From the IMG/VR virus record IMGVR_UViG_3300025687_000279, positions 1 to 26,094 of that record: 26,094 bases of DNA, one strand, 5' to 3'. Each line of letters opens with the position of its first letter. Within the stretch, counting starts at the first letter, position 1. Position numbers and translations under genes: made by a program. The notes under the pieces were generated by a model that was given only the letters and a program-made list of their open reading frames with translations, was not told the origin of the DNA and did not search any database. Shown here one piece after another: positions 15,701-21,893 of this stretch. The DNA comes from a virus.

Positions 15701-16396
15701 CTTGTCAGAAGCAAATGATACAAATGAATCAAGCATAGGTGCTAGTTCTTTGCGAGTGACTTCTTCTTTTAACTGCTTTATTGTTTTAGGCTTCTTGAGC
15801 ATTGCACCAATCTTATCATTCATTAGCTTATGAACAGATGCATTATACTTGCCAAACAAGTCCTTGATGAAAGCTTTTTGCTTCTCATCATTCAAGGAAA
15901 CAAACTGCTTACGTAGTTCTGAGGCCGATGTTGCTGGTTTGCCTAATACATCAAACGTAAATGTAGGTGTGACAATGACATATCCTTTTGGCATCATTGT
16001 ATCGCCAAACGGCTTTAGCTTCTTTTCGTTGCCTTTGTATGGTTGAAGATAGCCTGGTTTGCCAGATTTAGTTGGCTTGAATGAAAATCTAGGGTCTTCT
16101 TCCATGTCTTTTTGCGACACAGCAAATACCAAAACCGTAGTCTTGGGATCGTACTGTCTGAGTATTTCTCTGGCTATGTAGGGATTTGTGACTTGTTGAA
16201 TATCACTAGATGGCACACCAGCCAACATCATCATTCGTTTCTTCTCGGCGAAGTTGAATGGACTTTTTGGTGCTTCTACTTTATCTGAAGTGGCAATGAC
16301 TGCATCGCCAAACTTGTTTTTTAACCACTGATAGACCTGAGCGTGACCCTTATGAAATGGTTGAAAGCGCCCAGGATAAACTGCTAAAATTTTCAT
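12782..16396 (-). CDS. 1204-residue multidomain cargo protein (nucleotidyltransferase, metallopeptidase, P-loop kinase, basic tail)
   Basis: Domains in order: 1-195 HxGH nucleotidyltransferase (GRFQPFHKGH 9-18; SASELR 157-162); 215-340 metallopeptidase-like (HELVH, H281/E282/H285, with a possible third ligand in ENEANAE 309-315); 530-740 P-loop kinase (GGPGSGKD 537-544; Arg-rich SRERNVERGK). Then a CWKGYEMVGMKKKNGRKVPN block (844-863), a SESIVSWMQSERTQQKFADK block (954-973) and a basic Cys-containing end (KSFCARMSGMPGPMKDKKGR, DUF6321-like). Motifs resembling the T4 capsid-targeting peptide with L-x-E recur at 203-211, 414-423 and 1113-1123. This suggests fused cargo modules, possibly released by the prohead protease. 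A hairpin (16402-16430) abuts its ribosome-binding site. Confidence 0.85.
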   Translation of the reverse strand: MKILAVYPGRFQPFHKGHAQVYQWLKNKFGDAVIATSDKVEAPKSPFNFAEKKRMMMLAGVPSSDIQQVTNPYIAREILRQYDPKTTVLVFAVSQKDMEEDPRFSFKPTKSGKPGYLQPYKGNEKKLKPFGDTMMPKGYVIVTPTFTFDVLGKPATSASELRKQFVSLNDEKQKAFIKDLFGKYNASVHKLMNDKIGAMLKKPKTIKQLKEEVTRKELAPMLDSFVSFASDKLGLKSMPTVRYKTNDDDYNSFAAYNPSSNELSICTANRHPMDIFRSVAHELVHHKQNEDGRLGKDIAKEGETGSDIENEANAEAGKIMRWFAKSNPDMFSKSYVVESTNSAALAPVSGIRGLGNVTGEVSPTVTSQYVLNNQSYTNQIKNNTSGLWVDDGIDNSWMDYKGKKEYKGRAMKSLKTIKEQLNEITMASPASQELAKNLEAKRQDKEFRQHFVRPGATLDPEPRIPNADPNKFRSNTPVVNKRSDPNRYVGSKTDTIKMRMGGKEKKIKTLNINPNIGQRLEEGINDPGKLKAIFLAGGPGSGKDYVMNATLAGEGLKEINSDVAFEYLMQKNGLDLEMPDEERVERDIVRGRAKNITKEQERLALAGRLGLIINGTADDLEKIKKIKGELERDGYETMMVFVNTSNEVSRERNVERGKMGKRKVPDGTDKQGNPDNSPNIRQEKWDLAQKNIGELQKIFGNEKFTVIDNTADIRKVGPEEKAKVLTNFNRVRRMAQQFVRAENKNPTAAKWIEAETKKRGITYQEPKRYKSLTQIRQGVPKVVHKPDNDLMLQARRLGLSYYGFGRFGRKVGGVNKVMYHSKGGQLVRVQTMNEEKKMKKNDPCWKGYEMVGMKKKNGRKVPNCVPANEAFEKFAEANGNKPSERQIATDSLDNLYRGMTPGQKKKKKLSQEASEASVQGGYVFGADGIGPTIGVPRAGTPYGFGYGSAYSMGLSESIVSWMQSERTQQKFADKYGNLWEEKLVEAALRLEEAGCGCSHSEKKSIKKLREGMEGSVNNLSPIPTQRKDDVNEINVPTVNYQGGRESNGNYNSSVYVKKTKNPFSRGTETIVNKSIQKTPSGTQTYKEKITSQDLGKNKELGGKNYNISTSRSMKTVQEQQLNERGADSKGLYRSTESGAGLTAKGAKKFGVQTAVTEPNPGPKRKARRKSFCARMSGMPGPMKDKKGRPTRKAASLRRWRCRRK

Positions 16397-16401
16397 TTTC
16401 C

Positions 16402-16430
16402 CTCTACAGGAATGTTATTATCCTATAGAG
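16402..16430 (-). promoter_or_regulatory. hairpin abutting the start of the 1204-aa gene
   Basis: Minus strand CTCTATAGGA, 9-nt loop, TCCTGTAGAG: 10 bp with one G-U pair. The last bases of the 3' arm are part of the GAGGG ribosome-binding site for the ATG at 16394-16396. The 5' arm is the coding end of the HAD gene. A degenerate late-like box (ACTAAATA) overlaps its upstream edge. Confidence 0.5.
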
Positions 16431-17104
16431 TATTTAGTGTTCCTTACTGCTTCACGAACTACAGATTTGATCGTTTTGGACATTGACTTTGGTGTGTATC
16501 TAGACACACGACCATTTTTTACTAGATAACCAATAGCTTCTACATTAGGAAACATAGCTGCGACTTTGTATAGAATGTCAAGATTCTTTTCATGATCATC
16601 CCACATACGAACACGATCATACTTGCCAGTCTTTAGGTATCTCTTGAGAACAACACCCTTATTGATATGTGCTGGAGAGTCTGTTTTGAGTTTGGCCAGA
16701 TTACCAGAACGTTCAACGTATACATGGTCAATTGGAAATCCATGATCACGCCATGTCTGTAGAAACTCTTTGTGATCTTCAAAGTCTGCTCTTGCTGTCA
16801 GAATGATAGAATCAGAGTTCTCAGACTGATTCATTACAATGTCACGCGCACGATCTAGAACAGTGCTGATAGGCTTGAATGTATCACGAAACACTTTACC
16901 TGAACGAAACTGAGAGAACTCAAACTCTTCACCAGCTTTTAGCTTGTATGAATTGAACTTGCCTGGTTCAAGAACTTTGATGATCTTGCCATCTTTCATG
17001 ACACTTACTCTAGCATCTGTTTTGCCTAGGGTGTCATCAATGTCCCATACATTCAATGTTCTGACTTCATTCTTGTGTTTCTTCAAATATGACTTCAGTT
17101 TCAT
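16418..17104 (-). CDS. HAD-superfamily phosphatase (polynucleotide 3'-phosphatase-like)
   Basis: Haloacid-dehalogenase fold phosphohydrolase, 228 aa. Motif I is NVWDIDDTLG (nucleophile D21, general acid D23), motif II is SIILTARADF, and the acidic metal motif is RMWDDHEKNL. This set resembles the 3'-phosphatase half of phage polynucleotide kinase/phosphatase and related phage HAD proteins, so nucleic-acid end repair is plausible but unproven. The N-terminus MKLKSYLKKHKNE loosely recalls the targeting peptides of its neighbours but lacks Glu at 10. ATGA overlap with the upstream ADP-ribosyltransferase-like gene; the P-loop-kinase-containing gene follows. Confidence 0.8.
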   Translation of the reverse strand: MKLKSYLKKHKNEVRTLNVWDIDDTLGKTDARVSVMKDGKIIKVLEPGKFNSYKLKAGEEFEFSQFRSGKVFRDTFKPISTVLDRARDIVMNQSENSDSIILTARADFEDHKEFLQTWRDHGFPIDHVYVERSGNLAKLKTDSPAHINKGVVLKRYLKTGKYDRVRMWDDHEKNLDILYKVAAMFPNVEAIGYLVKNGRVSRYTPKSMSKTIKSVVREAVRNTKYSIG

Positions 17105-17604
17105 TTCTTAGCTGCTTTCGCTCTCTTCTTTACAAATCTTACAGCTTTGGCAAACTTGTCGTTCTTACCCTGTTTCATTAGATCATCATGCTCACCAGCT
17201 TCAACGGCTCTACGTAGTTCAGGATCTGCATCTATGTATCGGACAGTAGCATGCCATTCTTTGTGTGCTGTAATGTCTTTTGCAGGCACTTCATCTTTAC
17301 GAACAAATGGTGCTGAGTAATCGTCTTTGTCTACATGAAACTCTGCTGTTGGTGTACTATGTGCAGGTCCATAAAAACCTCTATTCTTACTATCAGGCGG
17401 TGAAGCATAGATTGCTTTTGGTCCTTCATAACCTTTAGCGTGTGATAGTTTAATTCCTTGCTTACGAATATTCGTCAGATTTTTTGCGCTTGTTTGATGA
17501 TATAGTTTTACTTTGCCTTCTGGTGCAGGAATAGAACCAGGTTCTGCTGGTACTTCCCAACGAGGGCGTTTCATTTCTGTGATGTATTGATTGAATGTTT
17601 TCAT
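17101..17604 (-). CDS. capsid-targeted ADP-ribosyltransferase-like protein
   Basis: Starts MKTFNQYITEM at 17602-17604, an almost exact copy of the T4 targeting peptide (I-x-E at 8-10); the ATG overlaps the upstream stop (ATGA). The body has KLYHQTSAKNLTNIRKQGIK, then AIYASPP and FYGPAH, and later EWHATVRYI. An H-x-T plus N-L-x-x-I-x-x-x-G-I layout occurs in ADP-ribosyltransferases of the DarT/Tpt1 type, which modify nucleic acid or proteins with NAD. T4 Alt, also a head-packaged and protease-trimmed protein, is an ADP-ribosyltransferase, which makes this reading attractive. Assignment by motif only. C-terminus very basic (KKRAKAAKK). 167 aa. Confidence 0.6.
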   Translation of the reverse strand: MKTFNQYITEMKRPRWEVPAEPGSIPAPEGKVKLYHQTSAKNLTNIRKQGIKLSHAKGYEGPKAIYASPPDSKNRGFYGPAHSTPTAEFHVDKDDYSAPFVRKDEVPAKDITAHKEWHATVRYIDADPELRRAVEAGEHDDLMKQGKNDKFAKAVRFVKKRAKAAKK

Positions 17605-18836
17605 TTGGACCATGCCTTTGCTGAATTGAAGTTTGCTTGTGAGAACTCTAGTCTATCTACAAGTTTTACAGCTTTGCCGATACGATCAATAGCAACAAAC
17701 CCTTCAGGAGCTGTTATCTTTAGTCCAGTTGCGTCTGTGCGTAGATATGTTCCAACACTGTCTTGGACCTGCTGTAGTTTCTTGACTATCATATTCTTAG
17801 CACGAACCAGCAAGTTTTGCAAGTCAAAAATCTTCTTTAGTTCATTCTTGTTTGACTTATAAAATTCCATCACAATCTTCTTTTCCATCTGGCGCTTTTG
17901 CTTTGTGTCAGCCTTCTTTGCTTCCAATATGGACTTGTTCATCTTCTCTTCCACTGTAGCAATAAGACCTGCAACATGTTGAGATGTGTTTGTGATTTCT
18001 TTTCCTTCGCGTACCTTTGTATTATTCCATGCTTTGATTGCAATTTTGTATGTGTCGTTTGTTGCGATAGTGTTCATTGTGCGTGGTGATATGGTACGAA
18101 ATAAAGTGCCTGCCTGTGACAGAATAGAATTGAGAGCATCAGTTTCTTGTTTCGTAAATGTAGCAGTGCCACTAGCATCAACAAATGAAGCATCACGATA
18201 CCAGACATTTCTTGATGGCTTCAAACCAGATATGTCTGCACCAAATGATGCTCTCATATCTGCCATCGTATTGCCATTGTATGTTGTATGCCATACGATA
18301 CCCATCTTTGCTGTGCGTATTGACTTTGCTAGATTACTATCTTCTGGGACAGCATAGACGATTGTGTTAGGCTGAAATGTCACATACTCTTTGCCTTCTA
18401 TTGTTTCATCTTTTAGATCAGCAGAAGTAAACATCATATCACCTTGCAGAACACCATCAATACCAAGTTCTGGCAAATACTGTAATGCGATCTTCAGCTT
18501 CTTGTTAAGTCCCTCACCTGGATGATTTGCATCAATATCTGCATTGGTATAATTAAGCTTTGCGTTCTGAGCAAACACACCTTTAGTACCAACAAAGAAC
18601 TTACCATTCTCTGGATTAATACCAGCAAAGATAGCAGGAGCGCCATCCCACTTCGTTGTTAGATTGACAGTTCTACCAGAAGCATGACCAGCAAGCATAT
18701 CACGAAGAGACTGTAGAAAGGATATTGCGCCTCTTGTGCCAGAAACGCCGCCATTGAGTACCTCGTCTTCTAGGTGTTCTAAATGAAGGTTCTTACCTTC
18801 TTTTGATTCTGTTAGGTAGTCTTGATATGGTATCAT
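17601..18836 (-). CDS. capsid-targeted ATP-dependent ligase-like protein (DUF6267-like)
   Basis: 411 aa. N-terminus MIPYQDYLTES has aromatics at 4 and 7 and L-x-E at 8-10, matching head-targeting peptides. The covalent nucleotidyltransferase signature KxDG is present as TTKWDGAPAIF (K62, D64, G65). A motif-III-like LQGDMMF (130-136), a motif-IV-like PEGFVAI (377-383) and a motif-V-like KAVKLV (388-393) follow in ligase order. The overall sequence resembles a T4-superfamily family I know as DUF6267, not biochemically characterised as far as I recall. Predicted to join or cap nucleic acid ends. TAATG overlap with the upstream gene and ATGA with the downstream gene. Confidence 0.7.
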   Translation of the reverse strand: MIPYQDYLTESKEGKNLHLEHLEDEVLNGGVSGTRGAISFLQSLRDMLAGHASGRTVNLTTKWDGAPAIFAGINPENGKFFVGTKGVFAQNAKLNYTNADIDANHPGEGLNKKLKIALQYLPELGIDGVLQGDMMFTSADLKDETIEGKEYVTFQPNTIVYAVPEDSNLAKSIRTAKMGIVWHTTYNGNTMADMRASFGADISGLKPSRNVWYRDASFVDASGTATFTKQETDALNSILSQAGTLFRTISPRTMNTIATNDTYKIAIKAWNNTKVREGKEITNTSQHVAGLIATVEEKMNKSILEAKKADTKQKRQMEKKIVMEFYKSNKNELKKIFDLQNLLVRAKNMIVKKLQQVQDSVGTYLRTDATGLKITAPEGFVAIDRIGKAVKLVDRLEFSQANFNSAKAWSK

Positions 18837-19555
18837 TATATTTCTACTATAACTGCATTTCTAGGTACACTGTCTGTTATAACGATTCTTCCTGCGCTAT
18901 CACCTCTAGATGGTGATTTTCCATAAATTTTTGGAATACCACCCTTTTCAGCATCGGGATCAAATGTTTGATCTTCTCTTCTAGCCCTCAATCGAAAATA
19001 AAGGTCATGGGTCTTAGCATATGTTTTAGAATCTGTTAGTGTGCCGTTCAAAGTTAAAACTTTTGTCTTTTCATCAAATTTTGATTTTAAGTCCATTGGA
19101 CCAATATACATATAATCAATCGGACCACCCATAGCTTTTGTGCCGATAACGATTTTTTCTTTGTTTGTATTTGATATTTTACCGTAAACGTCTGGTACTT
19201 TATCGCCAGCTTCAATACCCATATCTAACAACTTCTTATGTGCAGCTTTCATAAATTTACCTGCAATACCAGGCACAATAACTTCTAAACCTTTTAGTCC
19301 ACCGCCAGCTAAAGATGGCGCCGAATCACCTTTCAATGATAAGTTTATGCTTTTTGAATTTTTAGTTTTTACTGCAACATCCGTATATGGTTCTTTATCG
19401 TATGCAGGTGTAGTATACTTTTTAGCATCTATTACGTTGGTCAACTTTGTGTTTCCTGCTAAAATAGTTATAGGATTATTTTTGTTCTTTTTTACTGCAC
19501 TTTTAACAGCTTGCAGAAAACCTCTTTCTTGTCTTTCTTTATCTTTACCTGCCAT
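18836..19555 (-). CDS. conserved phage protein, possibly restriction-endonuclease-like fold, 239 aa
   Basis: The segment PYTDVAVKTKNSKSINLSLKG (residues 56-76) has the spacing Asp, beta strand, polar, SxK seen in PD-(D/E)xK nucleases with variant catalytic residues. It is followed by a conserved SAPSLAGGGLKGLEVIVPGI and GGPIDYMYIGPMD. I recognise the overall family as conserved in T4-superfamily phages, without known function. The nuclease idea is inference from pattern. AAGGAG precedes the ATG, and a CATAAATA late box lies at 19575-19582. Upstream partner of the ligase-like gene (TAATG overlap), consistent with a nucleic-acid role. Confidence 0.6.
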   Translation of the reverse strand: MAGKDKERQERGFLQAVKSAVKKNKNNPITILAGNTKLTNVIDAKKYTTPAYDKEPYTDVAVKTKNSKSINLSLKGDSAPSLAGGGLKGLEVIVPGIAGKFMKAAHKKLLDMGIEAGDKVPDVYGKISNTNKEKIVIGTKAMGGPIDYMYIGPMDLKSKFDEKTKVLTLNGTLTDSKTYAKTHDLYFRLRARREDQTFDPDAEKGGIPKIYGKSPSRGDSAGRIVITDSVPRNAVIVEI

Positions 19556-19569
19556 GCCGAACTCCTTTT

Positions 19570-19770
19570 TTACATATTTATGTCTTCCTCAGATTCAATA
19601 GCTTTCCACTTACCAAGAGGGCAAGACACATAAGGCAGCAAAGTCTTATAGTTCATGAAGCAACCACACTCAGCACATTGAGTTGTCTTCTCATTGAACT
19701 TGTCACAAGTGCGACAAATCTCTAGTCGCTTATCTGATACTTTGAACCTATGTTTGAAAAACTGAAACAT
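19570..19770 (-). CDS. zinc-binding protein with CPLGKW motif, 66 aa
   Basis: Start at 19768-19770 (MFQFFKHRFKVSDKRLEICR) with AAAGGAG seven bases upstream; an in-frame ATG further out crosses the terminator and is rejected. Cysteines at 19, 22, 32, 35 and 37, plus 50 in SCPLGKW, form a rubredoxin- or zinc-ribbon-like cluster (CRTC, CAECGC). I know this CxxC...CxxCGC...CPLGKW layout from T4-like phages, where it is unassigned. It is the first gene downstream of the dps terminator and just upstream of a late box. Confidence 0.75.
   Translation of the reverse strand: MFQFFKHRFKVSDKRLEICRTCDKFNEKTTQCAECGCFMNYKTLLPYVSCPLGKWKAIESEEDINM
19575..19582 (-). promoter_or_regulatory. T4-like late promoter box CATAAATA
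   Basis: Minus-strand CATAAATA about 20 bases upstream of the 239-aa gene start, well placed for a late promoter of the operon running leftward through the ligase-like, ADP-ribosyltransferase-like, HAD and 1204-aa genes. Confidence 0.45.
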
Positions 19771-19800
19771 TATACATCTCCTTTGAATACTTATACGGAC

Positions 19801-19830
19801 AAAAAAAAGGCCACGCAAAAGCATGGCCTT
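19801..19830 (-). terminator. rho-independent terminator after dps
   Basis: Minus strand AAGGCCATGC-TTTT-GCGTGGCCTT (10-bp stem with one G-U pair) followed by a run of eight T. A textbook intrinsic terminator placed 23 bases past the dps stop codon. Confidence 0.92.
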
Positions 19831-19852
19831 AATCAGATTGATTGTCTAAAAA

Positions 19853-20296
19853 TTATGACTTCATTCCTGCTGTAGCGCGGAGCATCCAACCATGCTTCTT
19901 ATGGATGTCCATACGATCTTGTAAAAAGTTCGCAAGACCAAGTTCTTCGTTCTTTTCAGCAAGATCGTATGCTTGCTTTAAAGAGTCGAGAACAACCACA
20001 TTGTCATTAATCAATAACTGAAACATTCTTTCAGCAGTTGGAATAGTATCGGATTCTTTGATTCGGGTTAGTTCTTTTATTCTATCAAGAGAACTAGGAG
20101 CAAAAGAATCTACAGCACGAATCTGCTCTGCAATTGGATCTACTGCGCCATGTAGTTCTTCATACAATGCACCAAAGAATGCATGATACTCTGAGAAGTT
20201 TGGTCCAATAACATTCCAATGAAATGAATGTGTCTTCATGTACATTGTGAATGTATCAGCCAAAACGATCTTTAGCGCATTGTGTAGTTCTTCCAT
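19853..20296 (-). CDS. dps: Dps-family ferritin-like protein
   Basis: Dodecameric iron-storage and DNA-protecting protein that oxidises Fe(II) with peroxide. The ferroxidase signature is visible: H23/H26 in THSFHWNVIGPNF, and D53 and E57 in HGAVDPIAEQIRAVD, with the usual spacing. 147 aa, slightly short, without the long Lys-rich N-terminal tail some Dps use for DNA binding. It has its own signals: a TATAAATA late box (20322-20329), an AGGAG ribosome-binding site and a terminator. It may protect phage or host DNA against oxidative damage, or be packaged. A dps gene in a phage is uncommon. Confidence 0.92.
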   Translation of the reverse strand: MEELHNALKIVLADTFTMYMKTHSFHWNVIGPNFSEYHAFFGALYEELHGAVDPIAEQIRAVDSFAPSSLDRIKELTRIKESDTIPTAERMFQLLINDNVVVLDSLKQAYDLAEKNEELGLANFLQDRMDIHKKHGWMLRATAGMKS

Positions 20297-20321
20297 TTTT
20301 ATCTCCTGTGATTTATGCCAC

Positions 20322-20329
20322 TATTTATA
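20322..20329 (-). promoter_or_regulatory. T4-type late promoter TATAAATA for dps
   Basis: Exact T4 late consensus TATAAATA on the minus strand, about 26 bases upstream of the dps ATG and abutting the 3' CCA of the tRNA-Ser gene. Confidence 0.55.
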
Positions 20330-20420
20330 TGGCGGAAGGAGTGGGATTCGAACCCACGGTACCTGATTAGGGTACGCCTCGTTAGCAGTGAGGTGCCTTC
20401 GGCCTCTCGGCCATCCTTCC
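20330..20420 (-). tRNA. tRNA-Ser(GCT)
   Basis: 91 nt with encoded CCA, discriminator G, and a long variable arm as expected for serine. Anticodon loop CTGCTAA; T-loop TTCGAAT. The last tRNA of the array in transcription order. Confidence 0.95.
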
Positions 20421-20424
20421 TATA

Positions 20425-20874
20425 TTATTCTGTAATCTCTATATATGTATTATACTTGCCGTATTCGTTTACGATGCGGTACAACCAACGAGCATTCTGA
20501 GGGCTAAGACGAATACATCCATGTGATGCGGGTTGACCAAGCTTCTTTACTTCTGTTGTCGCATGAATTGCATAACCACCATGAAAGAAGATAGAATGAG
20601 GCATCGGCGCATTATTATATTTGGATGAATAGTGCATCGGCCTTAACAGATAAGGCTGAAACACACCAGTCGGAGTACGATATCCCTTACGACCGGTAGA
20701 AACGTCCCACTCAAAATAGTCAGTAGGTGTTTCTACATACATCTTCTGATCGGACTTGTCAATCCGAATAATCACTTCATGCTCACCAAGCGGCTCAACA
20801 CCAGCTTTAGCACCGTTAACAAGCATAAAGATTGCAGCAGTCATCACTGTCAACATAACAAAAAACTTAGTCAT
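20425..20874 (-). CDS. secreted L,D-transpeptidase (YkuD family)
   Basis: Periplasmic enzyme that forms or ex-changes 3-3 peptidoglycan crosslinks or attaches proteins to the wall. A signal peptide is clear: MTKF plus a hydrophobic stretch FVMLTVMTAAIFMLVNG and a predicted cut after AKA (residue 24). The catalytic signature is complete: H104 in YAIHAT, then S117-H118-G119-C120-I-R122 with nucleophile C120. 149 aa, a single-domain form. It lies in the tRNA array, not in the lysis cluster. It could modify the wall during infection, for example to delay lysis or exclude other phages; that role is inference. Confidence 0.9.
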   Translation of the reverse strand: MTKFFVMLTVMTAAIFMLVNGAKAGVEPLGEHEVIIRIDKSDQKMYVETPTDYFEWDVSTGRKGYRTPTGVFQPYLLRPMHYSSKYNNAPMPHSIFFHGGYAIHATTEVKKLGQPASHGCIRLSPQNARWLYRIVNEYGKYNTYIEITE

Positions 20875-20875
20875 T

Positions 20876-21373
20876 TTATCCTACCTTCACTTGTGGAATA
20901 TGTTGAATTGCGTCCTTGTACCTGTCAGCACAGTAAGATGCTGCCCAAGCATTTGGCTTCACTAGAGGTACCACATTACACATACCACGAATGTAACCAA
21001 CAGCTTCATTTATAACACAAGATGAACCGTGTTTCAAGTCAGGATTGATGTCCAGATGAATTTCAAAGTCACGTTCGCCAATTGCTTCCTCAAGGTCGAG
21101 GTACAACTGCGCTGTCTTCATCACTTCATTCATCAGACGCATACGTGGCTTGTCCTTCTGCTGATCATAGTCACGCTCACGCATAACGGAACCAAACACA
21201 CGACAGCCGTTCTTGCCGTTCTTATGAACAACGACAACGTTGATGTAGTCAGCCATCCAAACGCCATTCAACTGAAAGCGTTCTGAGTCGCCACCTAGAT
21301 ATACTTTTGTTTCCTTAGATTGTGCTTGAATGAATGCACGAACTTCGTCTAAATCCATATTCTTTCTAATCAT
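20876..21373 (-). CDS. RNase H-like protein of the YkuK family
   Basis: The sequence shows GGDSER near residue 27-32, a central VVVHKNG, the acidic EIHLDINPD block and a C-terminal KPNAWAASYCAD. This is the pattern of the uncharacterised YkuK/DUF458 RNase H-fold family, so a nuclease acting on RNA is plausible, but activity is unproven. 165 aa. The start is ambiguous: the ATG at 21371-21373 overlaps the end of the YspA-like gene, while the ATG at 21356-21358 is better spaced from AGAAAG. The stop is one base from the L,D-transpeptidase ATG side of the junction. Confidence 0.82.
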   Translation of the reverse strand: MIRKNMDLDEVRAFIQAQSKETKVYLGGDSERFQLNGVWMADYINVVVVHKNGKNGCRVFGSVMRERDYDQQKDKPRMRLMNEVMKTAQLYLDLEEAIGERDFEIHLDINPDLKHGSSCVINEAVGYIRGMCNVVPLVKPNAWAASYCADRYKDAIQHIPQVKVG

Positions 21374-21707
21374 TTATTTTCACAACTGGGATACCAGCTG
21401 ACTCCGCTAAGTTAATCATCATTTGAGTGCCTTTACCACCTGGAAAAGCTATTACCAAATCTGGTTTGCCTTCATTCAACATTTGCACATTGCGAATGTA
21501 TCCTGCTCTTTTACCATATTTATTCCAATCAGCAGGATAATTCTTGAACTCAATACCATTGTCAACTGCCCAGATTTTGGCCAGATCGTCTGCTCCTCTA
21601 GCAGAACCTTGAATGATGATATTGTCTTTTGAAGCATAAGGCTGGAGTGCCTTATTAAGGAGGGCTCTGTTATTGAAGTCACGGCCGCCGCATACTAGAA
21701 TACGCAT
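21366..21707 (-). CDS. YspA-like SLOG-family protein (DUF2493)
   Basis: Rossmann-like nucleotide-sensing domain: MRILVCGGRDFNNRALLNKA, then IIQGSARGADDLAKIWAV and VIAFPGGKGTQMMI. These are the three conserved blocks of the cpYpsA/YspA SLOG family, which bind nucleotide-derived ligands and often accompany defence or NAD/ADP-ribose metabolism. 113 aa, typical length. The ribosome-binding site and ATG lie in a 17-base sequence (ATAGGAACTTAACAATG) that recurs on the opposite strand at 25729-25745. It overlaps the YkuK-like gene. Confidence 0.85.
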   Translation of the reverse strand: MRILVCGGRDFNNRALLNKALQPYASKDNIIIQGSARGADDLAKIWAVDNGIEFKNYPADWNKYGKRAGYIRNVQMLNEGKPDLVIAFPGGKGTQMMINLAESAGIPVVKIND

Positions 21708-21723
21708 TGTTAAGTTCCTATAA

Positions 21724-21797
21724 TGGTGCCTCTATCCAGAATCGAACTGGAGCCAATCCCCTACCAAAGGATTGTTCTACCACTATACTATAGAGGC
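21724..21797 (-). tRNA. tRNA-Thr(GGT)
   Basis: 74 nt, encoded CCA, acceptor GCCTCTA/TAGAGGC, anticodon loop TTGGTAG, T-loop TTCGATT. Confidence 0.93.
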
Positions 21798-21803
21798 AGT
21801 GAT

Positions 21804-21888
21804 TGGTGCGGGTAGAGAGACTTGAACTCCCATGGATTACTCCGCTGGAACCTAAATCCAGTGCGTCTGCCAATTTCGCCATACCCGC
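21804..21888 (-). tRNA. tRNA-Leu(TAG)
   Basis: 85 nt with class II variable arm and encoded CCA. Acceptor GCGGGTA/TACCCGC, anticodon loop TTTAGGT, T-loop TTCAAGT. Confidence 0.93.
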
Positions 21889-21893
21889 ATTAA

